A program made the translations under genes and the position numbers. DNA of 64,000 nucleotides from the NCBI GenBank assembly GCA_937980205.1, contig CALJKW010000017.1, forward strand, positions 1 through 64,000, read 5' to 3'. The stretch comes from an uncultured Myxococcales bacterium (lineage in GTDB: Bacteria > Myxococcota > Myxococcia > Myxococcales > Myxococcaceae). The stretch's first letter is position 1, and every line of letters starts with the position of its first letter. The notes beneath the pieces were generated by a model. That model worked only from the letters and a program-made list of their open reading frames with translations. It was not told the origin of the DNA and searched no databases. Shown here piece after piece: positions 44,524 to 53,899 of the stretch.

Positions 44524-44993
44524 TGGGCGGTCTGATTCAGGGCATGGCGACTGCCGGCATGGGCATCTGGCAGGCTCACGAAGACGCCAACGCGGCGCAC
44601 GAGGAGTACGCCGCGACCAGCCGCATGCTCACGTACCAAGAGCGGCGCGCGACGCTCAAAGGCAAGCAGGAGGCCGGCGAGCTCCGGAGTCAGGGCTCGG
44701 CGGTTGCCGACGCGCAGTTCAACGCGTACGCGGCCGCCGGCATCGACCCGACGTCGGGCACCGCGGCCGCGGTCCAGGCCGACACCGCCGCGCAGGCCGA
44801 GCTCGACGCGCAGACGCGCGAGAACAACGCAGCTCTCGAGGTCTGGGGCTACCGCACACAGAAGGACCAAGCAGCGAAGAACTTGCAGACGCGGCTCAAG
44901 ACCATCGACCGGCAAGCCATCGGGAGCGTCCTCACGGGCGCGGGGCAGATGATCGGCGGCGCCGGCGGCATCATGAAGAAGCAGGGGTCCTAA
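44523..44993 (+). CDS. T7 gp14-like internal virion protein
   Basis: This 156-residue protein starts at the ATG six bases after AAGGAG; a GTG three bases earlier is less well spaced. The pattern is that of podovirus gp14-type core proteins: a Gly-rich N-terminus (MGGLIQGMATAGMGIWQAHE), a long central helix with frequent Ala/Gln, AAGIDPTSGTAAAVQADTAA, and a Gly-rich end (TGAGQMIGGAGGIMKK). In T7 this protein forms the outer-membrane part of the ejection channel. It lies three bases before the gp15-like gene. Confidence 0.65.
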   Translation: MGGLIQGMATAGMGIWQAHEDANAAHEEYAATSRMLTYQERRATLKGKQEAGELRSQGSAVADAQFNAYAAAGIDPTSGTAAAVQADTAAQAELDAQTRENNAALEVWGYRTQKDQAAKNLQTRLKTIDRQAIGSVLTGAGQMIGGAGGIMKKQGS

Positions 44994-44996
44994 GCG

Positions 44997-46793
44997 ATGA
45001 CCATGCGTGTGCCGGGCTACCGGCGCCAGGTCGAGTCCGCCGGTGCTCCCCGCGTTGCGCTCGAGCACGAGCGGCCTGGCGGCTTCGATGCGATGGCGAG
45101 GGGCTTCGGCGCCCTCGGTGCCGGCATCGAGGAGGCGTACGAGGCGGACCTCCAGAGGGAGGAGCAGGCGAAGCGCGAGGCGCGCGCAAAGCAGGTCCGC
45201 GAGAACCTCACGGCCGACGAGCAGGACCTCAACGCTACTCTCTACGGCACGAGCAACCCGACGAGTCAGCAGATCGGCGATGCGGCGTTCGAGGGGCGAC
45301 TCGATGAGCTGTCTTCGGAGCGCACGCCTGGCTTTCTGGAACTCGAGGGGGACGCTGCTGCGGCCGCGGCCGCCGACACGTTGGAGGGCCTCGAGCAACG
45401 CCAGCAGAAGCGAGCGGCAGCGATCACGGACCCAGACGCTCGAGAGCTCTATGAGGAACGCAGCCGGGCGCGAATGCAAGACGCCCGGCGGACGGTACAG
45501 ATCCACGTCGGTAACCAGGTGCGCCGCGCCAAGGAGAACAGCCTCAACGCCGCAGCCGACGAGGCGGTCCGCGCTGCCGCAGTAGACCCGACGAACGACG
45601 CCCTCGCCAGGCAGCGTATCGCCGACGTCGTGGGCTCCGCGAAGGCGATGGGACAGGGCGACGCCTGGACTCAGACGAAGACGCTCGAGCTGCAGGGGCG
45701 CGTCGCGTCGACGCGCCTCGATGCGCTGATTGAGCGTGGCGACGTCGCAGGCGCCGAGCGTGTTCTCGACGCCAACAAGTGGGCGCTGGGAGCGAACCAC
45801 GACAAGTACTCGAAGCTCGTCTCGAACATGCGCGCCGGCGAGGAGGCGCAGTTGCTCGCCTTCGACGCGGTCAAGAAGGGCCTCGGTGATGACGGCCAGG
45901 TGAACCAGGCGGCCGTCCTCGACGCGCTCGAGCAGGTGCCGGCCGAGAAGCGCGCGCGCGTCGAGCCCATCGTCTACAAGCTGATGGCGGAACGCGAGCA
46001 GGCATACGCTGCCGAGACTCGCCGAATCAGCCGCGCGTCGTTCTCCCTGTACAACACGAAGGGCTGGGGCGAGTTCAACAAGTCCGGGCTCTCGACGGAG
46101 CTCAACTACCGGAACCCCGAGCTCTACAACCGCCTGCGCGACGACGCCCGAAGCCAGTACGAGCGCGCGTTGCGCCAGCGCCGTGGCACCGCTGAGGACC
46201 GGCGGCAGCAGACGGCAATCGACACGATGGCGTTGAACGACTTCAAAGCGCTCCCGGTGCGGGAGCAGGCGACCGCCGACATCGGCGAGTTCCTTCTCGA
46301 CCGCGGCGTGAGCGACGTCGGCCGCAGCAGGCTCACTCTGGCGCAGGGGAAGGCACGGGCGCTGGTCGAGAAGGGGCACGAGGTGCCGATGGATGGCTTC
46401 GTGACCGACTACGTGGCGGAGGCGCAGCCGTTCGCACCGAAGCGCGCGCCGAAGAAGGTCCTCGACGCGTGGAAGCGCGCCGTGCGCGCCGACGCCGTCG
46501 ACCTGTGGACCGACGCGCTCGAGGCTCACCCCGACCGGAAGCCGTCCGTCGACGAGCTCGCGAAGCGCAAGGCCGAGCGGTTCAGCTCCTACGCGTTCGA
46601 CGCGAACGACCCCGAGGCCGTGAAGCGTTCGAACGAAGCGCTCGTGTCTCGGTTCCGCGGCGGGGGGGCGCAGCAGACGGAGCGCGCGGCCACTGCGCCG
46701 CCGGCGAAGTTCGAAGTCCTCGGGCCGAACGGAGCGCGCGGCATGGCGACGGAGGCGTGGCTCGCCGCGCACCCTGACTGGCGGAAGAAGTGA
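44997..46793 (+). CDS. T7 gp15-like internal virion protein
   Basis: This 598-residue helical protein begins MTMRVPGYRRQVESAGAPRV, a start pattern found in podovirus core proteins. It has long Ala/Arg/Glu-rich helices through residues 40-480 and a basic C-terminus. It is shorter than T7 gp15 (about 750 residues). No enzymatic motif is visible. In T7, gp15 builds the periplasmic tube of the DNA ejectosome together with gp16. The 3' end overlaps the giant gene by four bases (GTGA), so the two are translated together. The function is inferred from order and composition. Confidence 0.6.
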   Translation: MTMRVPGYRRQVESAGAPRVALEHERPGGFDAMARGFGALGAGIEEAYEADLQREEQAKREARAKQVRENLTADEQDLNATLYGTSNPTSQQIGDAAFEGRLDELSSERTPGFLELEGDAAAAAAADTLEGLEQRQQKRAAAITDPDARELYEERSRARMQDARRTVQIHVGNQVRRAKENSLNAAADEAVRAAAVDPTNDALARQRIADVVGSAKAMGQGDAWTQTKTLELQGRVASTRLDALIERGDVAGAERVLDANKWALGANHDKYSKLVSNMRAGEEAQLLAFDAVKKGLGDDGQVNQAAVLDALEQVPAEKRARVEPIVYKLMAEREQAYAAETRRISRASFSLYNTKGWGEFNKSGLSTELNYRNPELYNRLRDDARSQYERALRQRRGTAEDRRQQTAIDTMALNDFKALPVREQATADIGEFLLDRGVSDVGRSRLTLAQGKARALVEKGHEVPMDGFVTDYVAEAQPFAPKRAPKKVLDAWKRAVRADAVDLWTDALEAHPDRKPSVDELAKRKAERFSSYAFDANDPEAVKRSNEALVSRFRGGGAQQTERAATAPPAKFEVLGPNGARGMATEAWLAAHPDWRKK

Positions 46794-49700
46794 CTCCTCT
46801 CGACGACGAGTTTGAGCCGCTGCCTCCGGAAGCGCCGGCGGCGCCGGTCTCCACCCTGCCGTCTCTCGAGGTCGCGCCGGCTCCGGAGGCCGAGGCGGAC
46901 TTTGAGCCGATGCCCTCGGTCGAAGAGCAGGCAGTGGCCGAGAACCGGGACCTGGTGAAGCTGTTCAGCGGCGCGGGCATGGGGTTCGTCGACGTCGAGC
47001 GCCGCGCCGGCGTGCTGCAGCTGTCTCGCGAGACCGGCCTGCACACGTCGCTGGTGGAGGCGAGCTTCGACCAGATGAAGCGCTCGTGGGAGGCGTCGAA
47101 GTTCGACCCCGCCGCCTGGCGCAAGGACAATCCCGAGCTCGCCGCGCTCGTCCTCAACCGGCCCCAGCTCGCTCCGGTGGTGATGCGCGACGCGAAGCTG
47201 TCGCTGCTCTCGCGAGCGCTGAACAAGGCGACGGAGCTGTTCTTCACGCCCTACGTCGGTGAGAGCGTCCCGAACCGCGAGGCCGAGCTCGAGCGCCTCG
47301 AGGTGCAACGCGAGTCGATGCTCATCGCGCCGACGAAGGCGGGGGCTGAGGTCGACGACAACAAGGCCCGTCTCCTTCGCGAGGGTGGGCCGCTGTTTCA
47401 GGCGGTCATCCCCATCGCGCGGTACACCGAGGCGAAGGAGCACCTCGAGGTCTCCAAGAAGGGCTACGACCTCATGGCCGCGCGCCTCGCCGGCCGAGAC
47501 ACGTACGAGCTCGAGAAGCAGCTCGTCGACATGCGGCGGAGCGCGGTGCGCCGCGCGTACGGCGAGGGCGAGGTGGGCCAGGTGTTCTCCGACGTCGCCG
47601 AGGCGGCGGCCTCCTCCGTCGACGTGCTGAAGGACGCAGGCACCGGCGCGGCGATCGCCGGCGTCGTGGCCGGCGCGGGCACGTACGCGGTCACGCGGAA
47701 CCCGCGCTTGGCCGGGAAGGCGACGCTGAAGGGCGCCTCTCTGGGCGGCCGCGCGGGCGGCGTGGTCGCAACGCTGCGGATCGAGGCCGGCGACGCCTAC
47801 CTGCAGCTGCTCGACGCGAAGACCGACGACGGCAAGCCGGTGAGCAACGATGTCGCGACGGGAACCGCGCTCGTCTACGGGACGCTGGCCGCCGGCATCG
47901 AGTTCGCGGCGTGGGGGCCCATGTTCAAGGCGATGGGCCCGCTGGGCGAGCTCATCCGCACCGGCGAGAAGAAGGCGGCGCTGGCCGCGCTCGTGAAGCA
48001 GCAAGGGTTCCGCGAAATCGCCAAGCGGGTGGCGAAGAACTGGCTCGCCGCGAGCGCAGCTGAGGGCGGCGAGGAGTTCCTGCAGACCGCGGCGGAGGAC
48101 GCGCTCACGTACCTGGCGCTCTCGTACACCGACCAGAAGCTGCAGGCGGGCCCGGTGGTCGACGTCGACAAGGCCATCGCGGCCGGCCAGAAGGGGTTCG
48201 TCGGCGGCGCCGGCCTCGCCTCCGTCAGCGTCGGCATCGACGTGCTCACGCAGAAGGTGCTCCGCGACGAGGCCCGCGTCGCCACGCAGCAGGTCGCCGC
48301 GATGGCGCAAGCCGCGGAGAGCCCCACCGTGACCGCGTCGCCCGAGGCTGCGGCGCAGGTGGTCGAGGACGCCACCGCGAAGGAAGGCCGGCCCGTCACC
48401 ACGCTGCACGTCACCGCCGAGGAGTTCGAAGCGCAGGCGCGCAAGGGCGGCGCCGACCCGTTCGAGGCGGCCGAGGCGATGATGGGGCCCGGCGGTGCAC
48501 AGGCGCTCCGAGACGCGCTGGCGACGGGCGGCAAGCTGCCGGTGCCGGTGGCGACGTACCTCGAGAAGTGGGTCGGCACCCCGCTGGCGGCCGAGCTCGT
48601 CGAGCACACGACGACGGCAGCGAATCTGCCCACTGCGGCGGAGCTCGAGGCCGACGTGATGGAGGCGGTCGCCCCGACGCCCGATGCCTCGATGTTCCTC
48701 GCCCAGCGGCTGGCGAACGCGGAGGAGCCCGTCGACCGCGGTGCGGAGATGTACCTGGACCCCGTCAGCGGGCTGCGGAACCGGCGCGCCTTCGACGAGA
48801 CGCCGGCGCCGGCGGGGAAGATGCTCGCCGTCATCACCTCGCCGGACGTGAAGGCCATCAACGACCACCCCACCGCGGGCGGGCACGACGTCGCGAACGA
48901 CATGCTCCGCGCGATGGGGCGCGCCATCGGCGAGCACGACGCCACCGCGGCGCGGAGCGGGACGAACTTCCTCGTGTACGTGAACGACCAGGCCGACCTC
49001 GACCGCGTGCTCGAGCGGGTGCGCGCCGCCGTAGGTCCGCAGGTCGCCCTCGAGAGCGGTCTGGGCACCAACAAGGACACCGCCTTCGCTTCGCTGAACA
49101 CCGCGGTCGAGACAGGTCGCGCGCTCGGGACCATCCCGCCGAAGGGCGAGGCCTCGCCGGGGCTCGACATTCCGTCGCTCGCGTTCCCCGCGGAGAGGGC
49201 GCAGAGCACCGTCCCGCCGGAGCTGGCCGCGAAGGTCGCCGGCCTGTCGCCGCAGGACTACTTCCGGCAGGCGTACGTCACGAAGGGCGGGCTGCTCACC
49301 GCCGAGGGCTTCCGCGCCGTCCCGCGGAAAGCGCACACGGCCGCGTTCGACATGAGCGGCCTGGGGCGCGCGAACAGCGAGTTCGGCCAGGACGCGGGAG
49401 ACAAGCTGCTTGCCGCCTTCGAGGCTGCGGTGCGGGCCGCTGGCGGTGCCGACTTCGACGCCGCGCACCTCTCGGGCGACGAGTTCGCCGCGCAGAGCGA
49501 TGACCCGGCAGCGCTCAAGGCCTTCGCAGCCGACGTGGCCCGAGCGCTCGAAGGGGTCGGAGTTCGGGCGCGTTCCAGGCGGACTGGCGCGGTCGAGGAC
49601 CTACCTGTACGATTTCGCCATGGCGTCGGAGAGAACTATGCCCAAGCAGACCGCCAGCTCAACGCAGCCCGCCGAGCAGAACAAGCAGCGCAAGCCGGAG

Positions 49701-52700
49701 GAGCCGCCGTACGAGCTCCTGGGGCTGACGAAGCACGGCAAGCTGGTGTGGGACGCGAAGGCGGAGCCCGACCTGCCTCCGGAAGAGATCGCCGCCAGGC
49801 TTTCCCGCGCGAAGTAGCCGACGACGTCGCGGCCGCGGTCGCGAGCACCTCCGACGCGATGGGGCTGCGGCCCATCTTCCGGTCCGCCGCCGAAGCTGGG
49901 ATGACGCCCGAGCAGTGGCAGCAGTACCTCGCCGAGCTCGAGGAGGCGCACTCGCACGCCGCGCACGCCGCGCGGCTGCAGGCTGCGAAGGACGAGCAAC
50001 GCCGCACCGAGCGGGAGTGGAAGGAGCGCGAGCGCGAGGAGCGCCGCGCCGCCGCTGCCGAGTACGAGCAGCTCCCCGCGCGCCGCGCGTGGCAGTTCCT
50101 CCGCGGGCGGGAAGAGGGCGACGTGCTCACGATGGACCGCCGGGCCGTCGAGGCGCTCGTCGGGGCCGAAGCCGCGCGCCGGCTGCCGCTGCGCTCGAGC
50201 GGCGGCATCCTCCCCGACGACCTCGCCGACATGTTCGGGTTCGCCACCGGCGAGGAGCTCGTGCGCGCGATGCTCGACCTCCCCGGGAAGGACGAGTGGG
50301 TGCGCGACACCGCCGCGGCACGCATGGCGGAGAAGTACCCCGACGCGTTGAACGACCGCGCCCGGCTGCGCGACCTGGTGAGCAAGGGCCTGCACGGCGA
50401 GTTCACCGAGAAGTGGCTCACGAAGGAGTGGAAGGCGCTGAACGCTCGCGCGTACGCCCTCGCCTTCAACCCCGAGGCGAACCGCTTCCAGGCGGTGCCG
50501 AACGAGGTCCTCGGGCGCCCGCTGCCGCCGGCGGTGGAGGCGAAGAAGACGGCAGCCGGCATCGTGAGCCGGCAGAAGATTGGCCGTCTGAGCCCCGGCT
50601 GGGCGCTGAACCTGCAGCGCGGGCACGCGGACAAGGCGGCGCTCGCGGCCGCGCGGGGGAACTACTCCCTCGCGCTCGTGCACAAGCTGCAGCAGCTGCT
50701 CGCGATGCACCTGTGGCGGGAGGTGACCGGCGCCGTCGAGCAGCGCGAAGCCTTCTACGACCTCGCCGCGGAGCTCGGCCGGCAGCCCTCGCGCGCCCGC
50801 CTCGGCAAGGCCTCCCCGCTGCTGCGCGACGGTGTCGACCTGGTGCTCGAGGCGCTCGGCATGAAGGCGCCGGAGGAGCGAAGCGAGCCCCTCCCGTCGG
50901 TCGCCGACGTCGTGCAGGACCTCGTCGCCGACGGGGCGACGGTGATGTTCGACGAGGACGTGGTCGCGCGCGCCGTGGCCGAGCGGAAGCCGTACCGGAA
51001 CCTCAGCGTCGCCGAGATGCGTGAGGTCGACACGTACCTGCGGAACGTGCGTGCGGCCGCACGCGTGCGCACGACGGCCATCGAGGAGGGAAAGGAGGTC
51101 GACCGCGAGAAGGCGCTCGCCGACCTCATCCTCGAGGCTGAGACGAACCGAAAGCACGTGGGCCCGGTGACGTCCTCGGAGTCGGCCGAGACCGCGGCGC
51201 AGGTCCTCGGCCGCGGCTGGAACCAGTTCGACGGGTCAGGCCTGCGCCCCGAACGCATCGCGGAGTGGCTGGGCGGCAACAAGCCGGGGTCGGCGTGGTT
51301 CCGGCTTGTCGTCTCGCCACTGCAGAAGGCGAAGCACGCGAAGGCGGACCGGCTGAAGAAAGTGCTCGCGCCGCTCTCCGACAAGCTGGACGCGGCGCTC
51401 AAGGACGGGCGCTTCATGGCGAAGGTGAACGGGAAGGAACTCTTCCCGACGCACCGGGAGGACCTCGAGGCGCCGAAGTTCGCCTACCAGGTGTTCATGA
51501 TGGCGCTGCACGCCGGAACGCAGTCGAGCCTCGACCGGCTCACCGAGGGCCGCGGCATCACCGAGGAGCAGCTGCTCGCGGCCGTCGACAAGCACCTGTG
51601 GAAGGAAGCTGTCGAGCTCCTGCAGGCTGTCTGGGACGCGAACGAGTCGCTGTGGCAGGAGGCGAGCGCCCTCGAGGAGCGGATGAGCGGCGTCGCTCCC
51701 CCGAAGCTCGAGCACCGACCGCTCCGCACGCGGTTCGGCACCCTGCGCGGTGGGTACATGGCCGCCAAGTACGACGCCCGCGTCGAACAGGTCGGCGAGC
51801 TGCAGCTTGGCGAGGCCCTCGGCGCCGTGCTCGATCAGTCGTACGTGCGCCCCGGCACGGCCAAGTCGCACCTGAAGAAGCGAGCCGAGAACTTCAGCGG
51901 CGCGCTGCTGCTCGAGCCGGGCCTCATCCTCAGAGCGCTCGACCAGGTCGTGCACGACATCGCGTATCGCGAGGCCCTCCGCAGCGTCGCCGGTCTCGTC
52001 TGGCACCCGAAGCTCCAACGCGTGATGCGCGAGCGGCTCGGCGCCGGCAAGGCAGACCAGTTCCGGCAGTGGCTCCGCGACATCGGAACGCAGGCCGGCG
52101 CGCAGCTCACCGACTTCTGGAGCCGAGCGGGAAGCGCGCTGAAGAAGCGCACGGTGGTGAGCGCGCTCGCGTACCGGCTCCCGACCGCGCTCGGCGACCT
52201 CTCGAACTACCTGCTCGGCGCGCGGCACCTCGGACCGCGGGCGCTGCTGGGCGGCGTCGCGGAGGTCCTCACCAGCAGGGGAGCAGCGATCTCCGAGGCG
52301 TACGCGAAGAGCGGCGAGCTGCGCGCGCGCGAAGGGCAGATGACCGAGAAGTTCCGCTCGTTCCTCGAGCTGATGACGAAGCGCGGCGGCCGCGCGCGCC
52401 GGCTCCTCGACGCGTTCGACCGCAACGGCTTCACCATCTTCGAGTGGACCGAGAAGCTCTTCGCGGTGCCGGCCTGGCTCGGCGCGTACAGGAAGGCGCT
52501 GCGCGAGGGCCGCACCGAGGCGGCGGCCGTCGACTTCGCCGACGGGATGGTGCGTCGCATGTTGCCGGCGTGGAACCCGGTCGACCAGTCGGCGATTCAG
52601 CGCAACCGCTACCTCTCGCCGTTCCTGATGTTCGCGAGCTTCCACAACGTGATGTGGAACGAGCTCCGCGACGTCTGGGAGCCGGTGCTGCAGGCGGTGG

Positions 52701-53245
52701 GCGTGAAGGACAAGGCGAAGAACGCCGCGGCCGCGGTGCCGGCGACGCTCTTCATCATCTTCTCGGGCTACGTCGTGAGCGAGCTGCTCACCGGTCGCGG
52801 TCCGGAGCCGGACGACGGCGAGGACCCGGCTGAGCGGTGGGCCCACTGGATTGCGCGGAAGATGTTCGTCGGCTCCCTCATGCCGTTGCCCGTCATCGGG
52901 CCCGAGCTCGGCACGGTCCTCGAGGCGAAGGTGATGCGCAAGCGCACGACGCAGCGGGGAGGCATCTACACGGCCTTCTGGGCGCCGATGGCCGACGCCG
53001 GCGCGAAGATGCTCGATGGCGACAAGGACGGGGAGGAGAAGTTCTTCGCGCTGATGCGCGCGGCGGGCCCGGTGCTGCAGCTGCCGACGTACCTGCTGAC
53101 GCCGGCGAAGTACGCGGTCGACACGGCGCAAGGCGAGACGGCTCCGCGCGGGCCCGGCGACGTCGTGGGCGGTGCGGTGTACGGCGCGCGCGAGGGTCAG
53201 CCGGCGAACGTTCCCACGCTGCTGCAGGACCTCGCCGGCGAGTGA
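46790..53245 (+). CDS. Giant phage virion/polyvalent protein with GGDEF-like domains
   Basis: This 2151-residue protein starts at GTG and holds the place of T7 gp16 in the gene order. The N-terminal ~600 residues are helical with two hydrophobic stretches (about 285-300, 365-385) and a segment (VTTLHVTAEEFEAQARKGGA, then DPFEAAEAMMGPGG) typical of large phage polyvalent proteins. Two GGDEF-like domains follow: about 650-770 (LDPVSGLRNRRAF, but SGTNF at the active-site loop) and about 822-975 (HLSGDEFA, then HGVGENYAQADRQLNAARRAE). Next come a coiled coil (from GMTPEQW near 1037) and repeated helical domains. The C-terminal region has a TM-like segment near 1981 (ATLFIIFSGYVVSELLTGRG). A small gene is nested at residues ~950-1010. 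Confidence 0.75.
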   Translation: MTPLDDEFEPLPPEAPAAPVSTLPSLEVAPAPEAEADFEPMPSVEEQAVAENRDLVKLFSGAGMGFVDVERRAGVLQLSRETGLHTSLVEASFDQMKRSWEASKFDPAAWRKDNPELAALVLNRPQLAPVVMRDAKLSLLSRALNKATELFFTPYVGESVPNREAELERLEVQRESMLIAPTKAGAEVDDNKARLLREGGPLFQAVIPIARYTEAKEHLEVSKKGYDLMAARLAGRDTYELEKQLVDMRRSAVRRAYGEGEVGQVFSDVAEAAASSVDVLKDAGTGAAIAGVVAGAGTYAVTRNPRLAGKATLKGASLGGRAGGVVATLRIEAGDAYLQLLDAKTDDGKPVSNDVATGTALVYGTLAAGIEFAAWGPMFKAMGPLGELIRTGEKKAALAALVKQQGFREIAKRVAKNWLAASAAEGGEEFLQTAAEDALTYLALSYTDQKLQAGPVVDVDKAIAAGQKGFVGGAGLASVSVGIDVLTQKVLRDEARVATQQVAAMAQAAESPTVTASPEAAAQVVEDATAKEGRPVTTLHVTAEEFEAQARKGGADPFEAAEAMMGPGGAQALRDALATGGKLPVPVATYLEKWVGTPLAAELVEHTTTAANLPTAAELEADVMEAVAPTPDASMFLAQRLANAEEPVDRGAEMYLDPVSGLRNRRAFDETPAPAGKMLAVITSPDVKAINDHPTAGGHDVANDMLRAMGRAIGEHDATAARSGTNFLVYVNDQADLDRVLERVRAAVGPQVALESGLGTNKDTAFASLNTAVETGRALGTIPPKGEASPGLDIPSLAFPAERAQSTVPPELAAKVAGLSPQDYFRQAYVTKGGLLTAEGFRAVPRKAHTAAFDMSGLGRANSEFGQDAGDKLLAAFEAAVRAAGGADFDAAHLSGDEFAAQSDDPAALKAFAADVARALEGVGVRARSRRTGAVEDLPVRFRHGVGENYAQADRQLNAARRAEQAAQAGGAAVRAPGADEARQAGVGREGGARPASGRDRRQAFPREVADDVAAAVASTSDAMGLRPIFRSAAEAGMTPEQWQQYLAELEEAHSHAAHAARLQAAKDEQRRTEREWKEREREERRAAAAEYEQLPARRAWQFLRGREEGDVLTMDRRAVEALVGAEAARRLPLRSSGGILPDDLADMFGFATGEELVRAMLDLPGKDEWVRDTAAARMAEKYPDALNDRARLRDLVSKGLHGEFTEKWLTKEWKALNARAYALAFNPEANRFQAVPNEVLGRPLPPAVEAKKTAAGIVSRQKIGRLSPGWALNLQRGHADKAALAAARGNYSLALVHKLQQLLAMHLWREVTGAVEQREAFYDLAAELGRQPSRARLGKASPLLRDGVDLVLEALGMKAPEERSEPLPSVADVVQDLVADGATVMFDEDVVARAVAERKPYRNLSVAEMREVDTYLRNVRAAARVRTTAIEEGKEVDREKALADLILEAETNRKHVGPVTSSESAETAAQVLGRGWNQFDGSGLRPERIAEWLGGNKPGSAWFRLVVSPLQKAKHAKADRLKKVLAPLSDKLDAALKDGRFMAKVNGKELFPTHREDLEAPKFAYQVFMMALHAGTQSSLDRLTEGRGITEEQLLAAVDKHLWKEAVELLQAVWDANESLWQEASALEERMSGVAPPKLEHRPLRTRFGTLRGGYMAAKYDARVEQVGELQLGEALGAVLDQSYVRPGTAKSHLKKRAENFSGALLLEPGLILRALDQVVHDIAYREALRSVAGLVWHPKLQRVMRERLGAGKADQFRQWLRDIGTQAGAQLTDFWSRAGSALKKRTVVSALAYRLPTALGDLSNYLLGARHLGPRALLGGVAEVLTSRGAAISEAYAKSGELRAREGQMTEKFRSFLELMTKRGGRARRLLDAFDRNGFTIFEWTEKLFAVPAWLGAYRKALREGRTEAAAVDFADGMVRRMLPAWNPVDQSAIQRNRYLSPFLMFASFHNVMWNELRDVWEPVLQAVGVKDKAKNAAAAVPATLFIIFSGYVVSELLTGRGPEPDDGEDPAERWAHWIARKMFVGSLMPLPVIGPELGTVLEAKVMRKRTTQRGGIYTAFWAPMADAGAKMLDGDKDGEEKFFALMRAAGPVLQLPTYLLTPAKYAVDTAQGETAPRGPGDVVGGAVYGAREGQPANVPTLLQDLAGE
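49638..49817 (+). CDS. Nested 59-aa ORF in alternate frame
   Basis: A 59-codon frame lies inside the giant gene in a different frame. Its ATG is preceded by GGAG with a six-base spacer. Nearly all third positions are G or C (about 55 of 59), while the giant frame over the same bases has only about half G/C in third position and encodes an Ala/Gly/Arg-rich stretch. The product has a folded-looking sequence (EEPPYELLGLTKHGKLVWDA, then EPDLPPEEIAARLSRAK). The signals point to a real overprinted gene; the function is unknown. Confidence 0.6.
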   Translation: MPKQTASSTQPAEQNKQRKPEEPPYELLGLTKHGKLVWDAKAEPDLPPEEIAARLSRAK

Positions 53246-53255
53246 CGTCGGCCGG

Positions 53256-53465
53256 CTATCTCTTCTTCTTCGTTCCGGCGCGCTCCTTCTTGTGCGCGTC
53301 GATGGCGTAGCGAAGAAGCTGGGTCATCGCTTCGTTGCGGCTCAGGCCGAGTTCGTCGGCAGCGCGGTCGATCTCCTCGACCAGGTCGGCGGGCCCCCGG
53401 TACGCGACTGCCTTGGTCGGGGACTTCGGGTCAAGCACGGGCGCCATTTCCAACGGGCGTAGCAC
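53256..53465 (-). CDS. Ribbon-helix-helix regulator
   Basis: This protein of about 69 residues starts at a GTG five bases after GAGGAGG; a TTG 18 bases further upstream is possible. Residues ~22-55 (AYRGPADLVEEIDRAADELG, LSRNEAMTQLLRYAI) fit the RHH fold of MetJ/Arc-type repressors and antitoxins, and the tail is basic (KKERAGTKKKR). It is the only minus-strand gene in the element, facing away from the second recombinase operon and convergent with the giant gene. It could be the switch regulator; no toxin partner is obvious. Confidence 0.6.
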   Translation of the reverse strand: MLRPLEMAPVLDPKSPTKAVAYRGPADLVEEIDRAADELGLSRNEAMTQLLRYAIDAHKKERAGTKKKR

Positions 53466-53491
53466 GGGGGCCTCCTCAGGCAAGTTTCGTC

Positions 53492-53530
53492 GGTCATACC
53501 ATTTCTGATATCAAAGGTTCCATCAGACGG
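53492..53530. promoter_or_regulatory. AT-rich control region with TGATATCA
   Basis: The short divergent gap between the RHH gene and the 53555 gene is notably AT-rich for this DNA and contains the perfect palindrome TGATATCA at 53506-53513. It is a likely operator/promoter for one or both genes; no clear -35/-10 pair can be assigned. Confidence 0.3.
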
Positions 53531-53554
53531 GGCTGCCACCCCAAGGAGAACGGA

Positions 53555-53899
53555 ATGACACCAGCAAGCGGAAGAGGCGTGCAGGTACTGCTGTCCTGGC
53601 TCAACACCAGCGTGGAGCGCGAGCGCGCGCGCCAGCTCGTCGACGGGCTTGATGACGTCGAGCTCGCCGACGTGCTCACGGCGATCGCGGCGGCCGAGCT
53701 CGCCGCCGGCGGCCGTGGTGCGGTGCTCATCGAGTCCGCGGCCGCGCGCCTGCGCGGCGTCGACGTCGAGCGCCGTGGTTCGGACCTGAGCGAGGACCTC
53801 GAGCTCGCGCCGGTACAGGAGCACGGCCCGTACACGAGCTGCAGCTGCACTCTCTGCGTCGGTGACCGCGCCGAGCTCGAGGCGGGGGCTGCGCGATGA
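53555..53899 (+). CDS. Small protein with SCSCxxC motif, recombinase operon
   Basis: This 114-residue protein starts at the ATG after AAGGAGAAC. The N-terminal ~75 residues are helical and acidic/basic mixed (VLLSWLNTSVERERARQLVD). The C-terminus contains YTSCSCTLCVGDRAELE, a Cys cluster that could bind a metal. It overlaps the second tyrosine recombinase gene by four bases (ATGA) and is therefore probably its operon partner, perhaps an accessory or directionality factor. No family is recognised. Confidence 0.5.
   Translation: MTPASGRGVQVLLSWLNTSVERERARQLVDGLDDVELADVLTAIAAAELAAGGRGAVLIESAAARLRGVDVERRGSDLSEDLELAPVQEHGPYTSCSCTLCVGDRAELEAGAAR

Noticed and set aside
43704..46772. Minus-strand frame of ~1020 codons opposite the ejection-type genes
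   Set aside because: Shadow translation; plus-strand genes have coupled starts, ribosome sites and recognisable patterns.
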